The notes beneath the pieces are model-generated. The model ran no database searches and was not told where the DNA came from. It saw nothing but the letters and a program-made list of their open reading frames with translations. A DNA stretch of 64,000 nt, taken from positions 1,612,001 to 1,676,000 of the forward strand of contig NZ_CP178208.1 in the NCBI RefSeq assembly GCF_047219225.1. Reading direction: 5' to 3'. The translations under genes and the position numbers were made by a program. The stretch comes from IMCC45349 sp047219225. Lineage in GTDB: Bacteria; Bacteroidota; Bacteroidia; Flavobacteriales; Flavobacteriaceae. Positions 51,154 through 59,317 of the stretch are shown here, piece by piece. How positions within the stretch are numbered: the first letter of the stretch is position 1; every line of letters begins with the position of its first letter.

Positions 51154-52179
51154 ATGAGTCAACCAAACATACTTTTAATTTATACAGGAGGAACTATTGG
51201 AATGATTAAAGATTCAGAAACAGGAGCTTTAAGAGCTTTTGATTTTGACAATTTGCTTATTAAAATTCCTGAGTTAAAACTATTAGACTGTACAATAGAT
51301 ACTGTTGCTTTTGAGAATCCTATTGACTCTTCTAATATGAGACCTGAATATTGGGTTGAAATTGCTAGTATTATTGAAGAAAACTATAATAGATGTGATG
51401 GTTTTGTGGTTTTGCATGGAAGTGATACGATGAGCTACTCTGCATCAGCACTTAGTTTTATGTTAGAGAATTTAGCGAAGCCTGTAATCTTTACAGGGTC
51501 TCAATTACCTATTGGTGATTTACGAACTGATGCAAAAGAAAATTTAATTACATCTATTCAGATTGCTTCATTGCAAAAAAGAGGAAGACCTATAGTACAA
51601 GAAGTTTGTTTGTATTTTGAATACAAGCTTTATCGTGGTAATCGAACTACCAAAATAAATGCAGAACATTTTGAAGCTTTCTCATCTCTTAATTATCCTG
51701 ATTTAGCTGAGTCAGGTGTTCATTTAAAAGTAAATCAAGAACACTTATTAATACCTTCATCTAAAAAAAGTTTTAAAGTTCATAAAGTTTTAAATAATAA
51801 TGTAGCTATCATAAAACTATTTCCAGGGATGTCTAAGAATGTTCTAGAATCTTTTTTCTCCATTTCAAACTTAAAGGGTGTTATACTTGAAACATATGGT
51901 GCTGGAAATTCAACAACTGAAGATTGGTTTATAAAATTAGTAAAAGAAGCCATTAAAAAAGGTATACATATTATTAATGTAACTCAATGTTCTGGAGGTA
52001 GTGTAATTATGGGGCAATATGAAACTAGTACAGCTTTAAAGAGTATAGGAGTTATATCAGGAAAGGACATTACTACTGAAGCTGCCATAACCAAACTAAT
52101 GTACTTATTAGGACAAAAAGTATCTAAAAAAGTTTTTAAAACTGTATTTGAAACTTCACTAAGAGGCGAGCTATCTTAA
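51154..52179 (+). CDS. ansA: Type I (cytoplasmic) L-asparaginase
   Basis: A 341-residue amidohydrolase that converts asparagine to aspartate and ammonia. Both catalytic Thr blocks are visible: YTGGTIGMIK (residues 10-19) and LHGSDTMSYSASALSF (near 88-103), plus GSQLPIGDLRTDAKENL. No signal peptide, consistent with the cytoplasmic type. It is coupled with tatD, an arrangement common in Flavobacteria. Confidence 0.93.
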   Translation: MSQPNILLIYTGGTIGMIKDSETGALRAFDFDNLLIKIPELKLLDCTIDTVAFENPIDSSNMRPEYWVEIASIIEENYNRCDGFVVLHGSDTMSYSASALSFMLENLAKPVIFTGSQLPIGDLRTDAKENLITSIQIASLQKRGRPIVQEVCLYFEYKLYRGNRTTKINAEHFEAFSSLNYPDLAESGVHLKVNQEHLLIPSSKKSFKVHKVLNNNVAIIKLFPGMSKNVLESFFSISNLKGVILETYGAGNSTTEDWFIKLVKEAIKKGIHIINVTQCSGGSVIMGQYETSTALKSIGVISGKDITTEAAITKLMYLLGQKVSKKVFKTVFETSLRGELS

Positions 52180-52247
52180 ATAATAACACGCAAAGTTTTA
52201 AGGTTTAAACATTTTTTTCTTTATTTGGCCCATAGTAGTTAAACTAT

Positions 52248-52335
52248 AGAGAGGTGGCCGAGTGGTCGAAGGCGCACGCCTGGAAAGTGTGTATACGTCA
52301 AAAGCGTATCGAGGGTTCGAATCCCTTCCTCTCTG
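52248..52335 (+). tRNA. tRNA-Ser (anticodon GGA)
   Basis: An 88-nt cloverleaf. The acceptor stem AGAGAGG pairs with CCTCTCT; the discriminator is G and CCA is not encoded. The anticodon stem CACGC/GTGTG encloses the loop CTGGAAA, giving GGA. A long variable arm (about 52294-52313) and GGTTCGAATCC in the T arm are typical of class II tRNA-Ser. Confidence 0.95.
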
Positions 52336-52522
52336 CTTCAGTAACTTAAACTTAAAGAGTCTTTAAGCTTAAAAAAGTAATAAAGTTACTTTTGGTATAA
52401 ATAATATAGAGAACAAAGTTAAAAACTGTTATGAAGCCTTATTCTCTGTGGTATTTTTATTTTTTAATTACAATTTTTTTTTATCTTTAACGCTTTAACT
52501 AATAAAATTAAGAACAAGAACA
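52336..52522. other. Spacer between tRNA-Ser and the exbB locus
   Basis: No gene is visible. A near-perfect palindrome CTTAAAGA G TCTTTAAG lies at 52351-52367 but lacks a T-run. A 19-codon frame at 52431 looks incidental. Confidence 0.4.
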
Positions 52523-53302
52523 ATGAAAAGATTATTTTCTATTCTAGCCATCGCATGTATTATGGCATTCGGAACTGTAAATGCAAATACATATGCGAAC
52601 ACACACACATTTGCAAATACAATTGTTAACGTAGCTCAAGACGAAGAAGGAGCTGCTGCAGATGGTGAAGACTTAGGTTTTCATCAAGAATTAAAAAAGA
52701 GATTTATTGAAGGAGGCCCAGGATTTATGGGAATTGTACTATTATGTTTAATTCTAGGATTGGCTATAGCAATAGAAAGAATTATCTTCTTAAACTTATC
52801 TACTACAAACTCTAAAAAATTAACTCAAAATGTTGAGGAAGCATTAGCATCTGGTGGTGTTGAAGCTGCAAAAGAAGTTTGTAGAAACACAAAAGGACCA
52901 GTTGCTTCTATTTTCTATCAAGGTTTAGATAGAGCTGACGAAGATATCGATGCTGCTGAAAAAGCTGTTGTAGCTTATGGTGGTGTTCAAATGGGACAAT
53001 TAGAGAAAAACGTATCTTGGATTTCATTATTTATCGCATTAGCTCCAATGTTAGGGTTCATGGGAACAGTAATTGGTATGATTCAAGCATTCGATAAAAT
53101 TGAAGCTGCAGGTGATATGCAACCTTCTCTTGTTGCAGGTGGTATTAAAGTAGCACTTTTAACAACAGTATTTGGACTTATCGTTGCTATTATTCTTCAA
53201 ATTTTCTACAACTATATCATTGCTAAAATTGATAGCATTGTAAATGATATGGAAGATGCATCAATCTCATTGATGGATTTATTAGTAAGACACAAGAAGT
53301 AA
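52523..53302 (+). CDS. exbB: MotA/TolQ/ExbB proton-channel protein
   Basis: A 259-residue inner-membrane subunit that, with ExbD, powers TonB-type transducers. An N-terminal signal-like helix and acidic linker (1-55) is followed by three helices: GFMGIVLLCLILGLAIAIERI (about 73-93), LFIALAPMLGFMGTVIGMIQAF (about 172-193) and VALLTTVFGLIVAIILQIFYNYI (about 212-234). The block APMLGFMGTVIGMI is the family signature. First gene of a four-gene unit. Confidence 0.92.
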   Translation: MKRLFSILAIACIMAFGTVNANTYANTHTFANTIVNVAQDEEGAAADGEDLGFHQELKKRFIEGGPGFMGIVLLCLILGLAIAIERIIFLNLSTTNSKKLTQNVEEALASGGVEAAKEVCRNTKGPVASIFYQGLDRADEDIDAAEKAVVAYGGVQMGQLEKNVSWISLFIALAPMLGFMGTVIGMIQAFDKIEAAGDMQPSLVAGGIKVALLTTVFGLIVAIILQIFYNYIIAKIDSIVNDMEDASISLMDLLVRHKK

Positions 53303-53328
53303 TAACAACAATAAATTCTAAATTTATT

Positions 53329-53769
53329 ATGAATTCACAAAAAATAATAACAATAATCGCTGGGATAGTGGGAGTAATATCTATCTTCTTCCTAGTTAGT
53401 ATTATTAATGCTGGTGATGAAGCTATTAAGGCTGGTGAATCAGAAGGCACAGTGTCTACATTTATGTATATTGCTTATGCTGTACTGTTTCTTACTTTAG
53501 CTCTAGTGGTTTTATTTACCTTGAAGAATGTATTTACAAATCCATCAAACCTTAAGAATACTTTAATTGGATTCGGGTCGTTTGCATTATTAGCATTGAT
53601 TTGCTATTTCGGATTTGCAAATGGAGTAGAGACTCCTTTAAAAGATGGTGAAGTATTATCTGAAGGTGGTTCAAAACTAGTAGGAGCAGGATTATATTTA
53701 TTTTATGCTCTTATTATAATTGCTGGAGGATCAATGTTATTCTCTGGAGTTAAAAAAATGATTAAGTAA
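53329..53769 (+). CDS. Four-helix membrane protein of the exbB-exbD locus
   Basis: A 146-residue protein with four hydrophobic helices (about 6-26, 44-65, 78-96, 119-140). No named family. It is conserved in position within Bacteroidota ExbB/ExbD loci as far as I recall. The tight spacing (26 bases after exbB, 1 base before exbD) suggests it belongs to the complex. Confidence 0.78.
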   Translation: MNSQKIITIIAGIVGVISIFFLVSIINAGDEAIKAGESEGTVSTFMYIAYAVLFLTLALVVLFTLKNVFTNPSNLKNTLIGFGSFALLALICYFGFANGVETPLKDGEVLSEGGSKLVGAGLYLFYALIIIAGGSMLFSGVKKMIK

Positions 53770-53770
53770 T

Positions 53771-54385
53771 ATGGCAAAAAGATCAGCACCAGAAGTTAAT
53801 GCAGGCTCAATGGCTGACATTGCTTTCTTACTGTTAATATTTTTCTTAGTTACTACAACTATCGAAAAGGATTCGGGGATTAGCCGTAAACTTCCGCCTA
53901 TGGAAGAATCTGATGAAGATGTTGTAATTAAGCAGAAAAATATTTTTACAGTATTACTAAATGGTAAAGATCAATTGCTTGTCGAAGATGAATTAATGGA
54001 GCTTAAAGACTTAAGAGCAGCAGCTGTTGAGTTTTTAGATAATGGAGGAGATGGTTCTTGTAACTATTGTAAAGGTAAAAGAGATCCAAAATCTTCAGAT
54101 AATCCAGACAAGGCAATTATATCTTTAAAGAACGAACGTGAAACATCGTATGCAGCTTACATATCTGTTCAAAACGAATTGGTAGGAGCATATAATGTAT
54201 TAAGAAATAGAAGAGCTTTAGAATTAGGCAATACTCCAGAATGGAGTAAATTCAGAGATATGAATTTTGTCGAAATGCAAGTTGCTTATAAAGATGCAAG
54301 ATTTACAGGTAATAAAGAGAAATTAAAAGAATTGATTGATAAAATCAAAGTTGAGATTCCTCAAAAATTATCTGAAGTTCAGTAG
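53771..54385 (+). CDS. exbD: ExbD/TolR-family protein 1
   Basis: A 204-residue protein with one N-terminal helix carrying the proton-relay Asp (SMADIAFLLLIFFLVTTTI, Asp16) and a large periplasmic domain. It has an unusual insertion with CNYCKGKRDPKSSDN near 97-111 that is absent from the second copy. Two ExbD copies are common in Bacteroidota. Confidence 0.9.
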   Translation: MAKRSAPEVNAGSMADIAFLLLIFFLVTTTIEKDSGISRKLPPMEESDEDVVIKQKNIFTVLLNGKDQLLVEDELMELKDLRAAAVEFLDNGGDGSCNYCKGKRDPKSSDNPDKAIISLKNERETSYAAYISVQNELVGAYNVLRNRRALELGNTPEWSKFRDMNFVEMQVAYKDARFTGNKEKLKELIDKIKVEIPQKLSEVQ

Positions 54386-54408
54386 TTTTAAATTTAATAG
54401 AAAACAAC

Positions 54409-54888
54409 ATGTCAAAATTTAAAAAGAAAAAAGACGGAGGATTACCTGCTATTTCTACAGCATCATTACCAGATATTGTATTTATGTTATTATTCTTTTT
54501 TATGGTTGCTACTGTAATGAGAGAAAATTCATTAAAAATACAAAACAGTTTACCAGTTGCTGATCAAGTTGAAAAGCTTGATAAGAAAAACCCAATAAGT
54601 TATATATATATGGGTAAACCAAGTGCTGGTTATGAAAAGTTTGGTACCGAAGCTACTATTCAACTTAACGATAACTTTGCTAGCTTAAGTGAAGTAGGTG
54701 CCTTTATTAGTGCTGAAAGAGCTGCATTGAGAGAAGAATTAATACCTTTTTTAACAGTATCTTTAAAAGTTGATAAAGAAGCTAATATGGGAATAGTTGG
54801 TGATGTTAAGCAAGAACTTAGAAAAGTAAACGCGCTTAAAATTAACTATACTACTGGTAAGGGTGATGCCTTAACCAATATGCAATAG
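54409..54888 (+). CDS. exbD: ExbD/TolR-family protein 2
   Basis: A 159-residue protein; the membrane helix STASLPDIVFMLLFFFMVATVM (about 17-38) contains the conserved Asp24. The periplasmic part is shorter than in the preceding copy. Last gene of the unit, before a strong terminator. Confidence 0.9.
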   Translation: MSKFKKKKDGGLPAISTASLPDIVFMLLFFFMVATVMRENSLKIQNSLPVADQVEKLDKKNPISYIYMGKPSAGYEKFGTEATIQLNDNFASLSEVGAFISAERAALREELIPFLTVSLKVDKEANMGIVGDVKQELRKVNALKINYTTGKGDALTNMQ

Positions 54889-54913
54889 GAACAATCTTTA
54901 TTTGTTAAAATAG

Positions 54914-54944
54914 AAAAAGGCATTCTTTTAAAGAATGCCTTTTT
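54914..54944 (+). terminator. Terminator of the exbB-exbD operon
   Basis: A perfect 14-bp stem AAAAAGGCATTCTT / AAGAATGCCTTTTT with a TTA loop. Confidence 0.88.
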
Positions 54945-54992
54945 TATATGCTGTAATTTATACTTTATATTTGTTTACAAAGTTATTTAATC

Positions 54993-55688
54993 ATGAAATA
55001 CATTTTAGCACTCATTCTTTTTTTCTTTTTAGCGCCTATATCTTTAGCGCAACAAGAAGAAGTGGAAGAGGTAATTGCAGATAGCCTTTATAAAGAAGAT
55101 CAGTTTTATTTTGGAGTTACATATAACCTATTAGGTAAAATGCCAGATAACATGTCTCAAAATAGTTTTTCAAGTGGATTTCATGTTGGGTTTATTAAAG
55201 ATATGCCTATTAATACAAATAGAAATTGGGCTATGGGTTTAGGTTTAGGTTATTCGACCAATTCATTTAATCAAAACTTATTTATTGATAAAGATACTGA
55301 TGGTAATTACGTTTATGATTTAATATCTAGCGAAGATTTTACCAAGAACAAAATTTCTCAGCATTTGATTGAGTTACCACTTGAATTAAGATGGCGTTCA
55401 TCTACACCAGATACGTATAAGTTTTGGAGGATTTATACTGGATTTAAAATTGGATATGTATTTGCTTCTACATCTAAATATGTTGGGGCTAATGGAACCA
55501 TAAAGCATAAAAATATTAAGGATTTTGATGAATTGCAATACGGATTAACTTTAGGTGTGGGTTATAATACATGGAATGGTTATGTATATTATGGTTTAAA
55601 CCCTATTTTTGATTCTTCAGCAAAGCTAGAAGGTAAGTCTATAGATGTTAATGCTATAAAGATTGGCTTGATTTTTTATATGCTATAG
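54993..55688 (+). CDS. PorT-family outer-membrane beta-barrel protein
   Basis: A 231-residue exported protein (signal peptide 1-19, ending SLAQQ) with barrel strands such as QFYFGVTYNLLGKMPD, WAMGLGLGYSTNSFNQNLF and YGLTLGVGYNTWNGYVYYGL. The length and the LIELPLELRWRSS segment fit the OMP_b-brl_2/PorT-like family. Whether it is the type IX secretion protein PorT (SprT) itself cannot be decided without comparison. It overlaps the convergent PAP2-like gene by 6 bases. Confidence 0.75.
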   Translation: MKYILALILFFFLAPISLAQQEEVEEVIADSLYKEDQFYFGVTYNLLGKMPDNMSQNSFSSGFHVGFIKDMPINTNRNWAMGLGLGYSTNSFNQNLFIDKDTDGNYVYDLISSEDFTKNKISQHLIELPLELRWRSSTPDTYKFWRIYTGFKIGYVFASTSKYVGANGTIKHKNIKDFDELQYGLTLGVGYNTWNGYVYYGLNPIFDSSAKLEGKSIDVNAIKIGLIFYML

Positions 55689-56288
55689 CCAATAGTTTAT
55701 TAGAATTAGTTGAGGAAAAAAACCTAAGCAAAAGCCAATAATTAGTTCTATGTTGCTATGCGCTTTCAAGTGTAGTCTTGAAGTTGCCACAGCACCGCAA
55801 ATAATAGCAAATAAGGCTAATGTGCCATTTATGTTTTTGCTAAAGTGTATGCTTAAGGCAATAAAAAACATAAAAATTCCAGAAATTGCCATCATATGTA
55901 TGCTAGCTTTAAACTTTAATAAGGCCAATATTAAGCAAGATAAGGTTGAAAGTAAAATGCCAATAAAGAAAAAGTATAACTCTATAAATTCATTACTGGG
56001 TAATACTCTAAGAACAATGAAAACTAGAATGATACTATTTAATATAAGCGGAATAATACGCTCATTTACATTACTTAAATAAATAGATTTTACTTTACCT
56101 AATGTTTTTAAAAGGTAAAAAAGTAAGAGAGGTAGAATAATAGTTAGAATTATTAAAGCAGTAAGTTTTGCTTTAATGTAAGAATCTGGAATATACCTTG
56201 GAGTTTTAGAGAAATAAAAAGCTACTCCAAAAAAGGGCATGAATAAAGGGTGAAAAATAAACGATATGCTTCTTAGTATAGCATTCAT
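55683..56288 (-). CDS. PAP2-like integral membrane protein
   Basis: A 201-residue protein with six hydrophobic helices. The C-terminal half has ASIHMMAISGIFM (near 129-141) and SRLHLKAHSNIELIIGFCLG (near 169-188). These align with the phosphatase motifs SGH and SRxxxxxHxxxD/E of PAP2 enzymes, but with Ile-His instead of Gly-His and Glu instead of Asp. It is therefore a divergent PAP2-type protein, possibly a lipid phosphatase or a non-catalytic relative. It lies directly downstream of rpoN, with no gap. Confidence 0.65.
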   Translation of the reverse strand: MNAILRSISFIFHPLFMPFFGVAFYFSKTPRYIPDSYIKAKLTALIILTIILPLLLFYLLKTLGKVKSIYLSNVNERIIPLILNSIILVFIVLRVLPSNEFIELYFFFIGILLSTLSCLILALLKFKASIHMMAISGIFMFFIALSIHFSKNINGTLALFAIICGAVATSRLHLKAHSNIELIIGFCLGFFPQLILINYWL

Positions 56289-57743
56289 CTAAATTTGTTT
56301 TCTTAAACGCGCTACAGGAATATCTAATTGTTCTCTATATTTAGCCACTGTACGTCTAGCTATTGGATATCCTTTTTCTTTTAAAAGTTTAGCTAGTTTC
56401 TCGTCGGTTAATGGTTTTTTCTTGTCTTCTTCCTCGACAACAGTTTCAAGGATTTTTTTGATTTCTCTAGTTGAAACATCTTCGCCTTGATCATTCTTCA
56501 TAGATTCACTAAAGAACTCTTTTATAAGTTTTGTACCATAAGGTGTATCTACATATTTACTATTTGCTACACGAGAAACCGTAGAAACATCCATGTCAAT
56601 TTCGTCAGCAATGTCTTTTAAAATCATTGGCTTTAGTTGACGTTCATCACCACTTAAAAAATAAGCTTTTTGATAGTGCATAATAGCACTCATAGTAACA
56701 AATAATGTTTGTTGACGTTGTTTAATAGCGTCAATAAACCATTTAGCTGCATCTAGTTTTTGTTTTATAAAAAGTACTGCGTCTTTTTGCGATTTAGACT
56801 TGTCTTTAGATTCTTTATAACCTTTTAGCATGTTATTATATTCTCTAGAAACATGTAATTCTGGAGCATTTCGTCCATTAAGAGTTAACTCTAATTCACC
56901 ATCAACAATTTTAATAGTAAAATCTGGCACTACGTGTTCTACAATTCTACTATTACTAGAGTAGGAACTACCAGGTTTTGGATTTAACCTTTCAATTTCA
57001 AGAATAGCGTCTTTTAACTGAATTTCGGTTATGTCAAACTTTTGTAATAATTTTTGATAATGCTTTTTAGTAAATTGTTCAAAAGCTTTGTCTATAACAT
57101 CACAAGCTAGTTCAATATTAGCATTAGGTGTTTTTCTGTGTAACTGAATATGTAAACATTCTTGTAAATCTCTTGCACCAACTCCAGCAGGATCTAGTTG
57201 TTGAACAACCTTTAAAACCTCTTCAATTTTATCTTCGGTTGTGTAGACATTTTGAGTAAATGCCAAATCATCCATAATATCTACTAACGATCTTCGTATA
57301 TAACCACTATCGTCAACACTACCTACTAAAAATTCAGCGATTTGTTGTTCTTGTTCGTCAAGCCTAAATGTGTTTAGTTGATTTATTAAATGCTGAGTAA
57401 ACGAAGTTCCTGCTGCATATGGTACACTTTTTTCTTCATCGTCCACGCTATAGTTATTAGCCTGCATTCTATATTCTGGAACTTCATCATCGCTTAAATA
57501 GTCGTCTACATTTATATCTTCCGCATTTATAGTTTCACTGTCGTTATAATCTTCAGTATTATCAAAAGTGTCTTCAAATTCATCGGTTTTGTCCTTACCA
57601 CTTTCCAAGGCTGGATTTTCCTCTAACTCTTGTTTAAGGCGTTGCTCAAAAGCTTGCGTAGGTAGTTGTATGAGTTTCATCAGCTGTATTTGCTGAGGAG
57701 ACAGTTTTTGAGATAGTTTGAATTGTAAATACTGTTTAAGCAT
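56289..57743 (-). CDS. rpoN: RNA polymerase sigma-54 factor
   Basis: A 484-residue sigma-N, read from the ATG at 57743 (MLKQYLQFKLSQKLSPQQIQ, the activator-interacting region I). A longer frame starting at 57788 would translate the asnS terminator and is rejected. An acidic region (about 45-95), the core-binding domain, and the C-terminal RpoN box as ARRTVAKYREQLDIP follow. Sigma-54 needs AAA+ activators; none lies in this window, and I saw no -24/-12 promoter here. Confidence 0.95.
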   Translation of the reverse strand: MLKQYLQFKLSQKLSPQQIQLMKLIQLPTQAFEQRLKQELEENPALESGKDKTDEFEDTFDNTEDYNDSETINAEDINVDDYLSDDEVPEYRMQANNYSVDDEEKSVPYAAGTSFTQHLINQLNTFRLDEQEQQIAEFLVGSVDDSGYIRRSLVDIMDDLAFTQNVYTTEDKIEEVLKVVQQLDPAGVGARDLQECLHIQLHRKTPNANIELACDVIDKAFEQFTKKHYQKLLQKFDITEIQLKDAILEIERLNPKPGSSYSSNSRIVEHVVPDFTIKIVDGELELTLNGRNAPELHVSREYNNMLKGYKESKDKSKSQKDAVLFIKQKLDAAKWFIDAIKQRQQTLFVTMSAIMHYQKAYFLSGDERQLKPMILKDIADEIDMDVSTVSRVANSKYVDTPYGTKLIKEFFSESMKNDQGEDVSTREIKKILETVVEEEDKKKPLTDEKLAKLLKEKGYPIARRTVAKYREQLDIPVARLRKQI

Positions 57744-57771
57744 TCCTTTTTGGTTTGTATAAAAATAAAAA

Positions 57772-57808
57772 AAACAATCTATTTTCATTAAGAACCTAGA
57801 TTGTTTTA
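57772..57808 (-). terminator. Terminator of asnS
   Basis: On the minus strand AAAACAATCTA, a 15-nt loop and TAGATTGTTTT, then a long T-run. Confidence 0.8.
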
Positions 57809-57827
57809 TGTTATAATTTTCTTAAGA

Positions 57828-59270
57828 TTAAAACTCAGCGTTCTGCGGAGTTCTAGGGTAAGGAATTACATCTCTAATATTACTCATTCCAGTAGCAAAC
57901 ATAACTAGTCGTTCAAAACCTAGTCCAAATCCAGAGTGAACAGCTGTTCCATATTTACGTAAGTCTAGGTACCACCATAACTCTTCTTCTGGTATGTCTA
58001 AAGCTGCCATTTTTTCCTTTAAAACCTCTAAACGTTCTTCACGTTGTGATCCTCCTACAATTTCACCAATTCCTGGGAAAAGGATATCCATAGCGCGAAC
58101 TGTTTTACCATCTTCATTTAAACGCATGTAAAATGCTTTAATGTTAGCTGGATAATCAAATAAAATCACAGGACATTTAAAGTGCTTTTCAACAAGAAAA
58201 CGTTCGTGTTCACTTTGTAAATCAGCTCCCCATTCGTTAATTAAGTATTTAAACTTTTTCTTTTTGTTTGGTTTACTGTTACGTAATATTTCTATAGCTT
58301 CCGTATAGCTTACTCGCTTAAAGTTGTTATCAATCACAAATCGTAACTTTTCAGTAAGAGTCATTGTGCTACGCTCAGCTTGAGGTTTAGATTTATCTTC
58401 TTGAATTAAACGTTGCTCTAAAAATGCAAGGTCATCTGGATTGTTTTCTAAAACATAGCTAAGTACGTACTTCATGAAATCTTCTGCTAAATCCATATTG
58501 CCAGCAAGATCCATAAAAGCTACTTCTGGTTCTATCATCCAAAATTCTGATAAATGACGAGAAGTGTTAGAGTTTTCGGCTCTAAATGTTGGTCCAAACG
58601 TATATACTTTTCCTAAAGACATTGCATAAGTCTCTGCTTCTAATTGTCCAGAAACTGTTAAGTTGGTTTCTTTTCCAAAGAAGTCTTGAGAATAGTCAAC
58701 ATTACCTTCTTCATTTAAAGGAGGATTTTTAGCATCTAAGCTAGTTACTCTAAACATTTCACCTGCACCTTCAGCATCACTACCAGTAATTATTGGTGTA
58801 TGCATATAGTAAAAACCGTTTTGGTTAAAGTATTGGTGTATAGCAAACGATAATGAAGAGCGTAAACGCATGATAGCACTAAATGTATTAGTTCTTGTAC
58901 GTAAATGAGCTTGTTCTCTTAACTTTTCTAGAGTATGACGTTTTGGTTGAAGAATCGTTTTTGAAACTTCATCAGGATCGGCGTCACCTAATATTTCGAT
59001 AGATGTTACTTGTACTTCTACACTTTGTCCTTTACCTTGACTTTCAACCAAAGTTCCTTTAATATGAACAGCAGCACCAGTTGTAATTCTTTTTAAAAGT
59101 GCTTCATCAGTATTTTCAAAATCTACTACACATTGTATATTATTAATAGTAGAGCCATCATTTAAGGCAATAAAACGATTTGCTCTAAAGGTTCTTACCC
59201 ATCCTTTAGCTTCTACTTCAATGTGTTTAGTTTCTTGAGTTAATAACTCTGCAACTGTACTGTGTGTCAT
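57828..59270 (-). CDS. asnS: Asparaginyl-tRNA synthetase
   Basis: A 480-residue class II synthetase read from the ATG at 59270 (MTHSTVAELL). A frame beginning at a TTG at 59297 would start within the -7 box TATCTTTG and is rejected. An OB-fold N-terminus (IEVEAKGWVRTFRANRFIALNDG) is followed by motif 2 (TFRAENSNTSRHLSEFWMIEPE) and motif 3 (HSGFGLGFERLVMFATG). The length and motifs separate it from aspS. Confidence 0.95.
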   Translation of the reverse strand: MTHSTVAELLTQETKHIEVEAKGWVRTFRANRFIALNDGSTINNIQCVVDFENTDEALLKRITTGAAVHIKGTLVESQGKGQSVEVQVTSIEILGDADPDEVSKTILQPKRHTLEKLREQAHLRTRTNTFSAIMRLRSSLSFAIHQYFNQNGFYYMHTPIITGSDAEGAGEMFRVTSLDAKNPPLNEEGNVDYSQDFFGKETNLTVSGQLEAETYAMSLGKVYTFGPTFRAENSNTSRHLSEFWMIEPEVAFMDLAGNMDLAEDFMKYVLSYVLENNPDDLAFLEQRLIQEDKSKPQAERSTMTLTEKLRFVIDNNFKRVSYTEAIEILRNSKPNKKKKFKYLINEWGADLQSEHERFLVEKHFKCPVILFDYPANIKAFYMRLNEDGKTVRAMDILFPGIGEIVGGSQREERLEVLKEKMAALDIPEEELWWYLDLRKYGTAVHSGFGLGFERLVMFATGMSNIRDVIPYPRTPQNAEF

Positions 59271-59317
59271 GGTTACAAATTTAATTTTAGTGTGCAAAGA
59301 TAAGCGATTCAGAGAAA

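Noticed and set aside
52431..52490. A 19-codon frame before exbB
   Set aside because: Very short, Phe/Tyr-rich by base composition, no promoter or conservation evidence.
57744..57788. A 15-residue N-terminal extension of RpoN
   Set aside because: It would translate the T-run of the asnS terminator; the sigma-54 N-terminus begins at MLKQYLQF.
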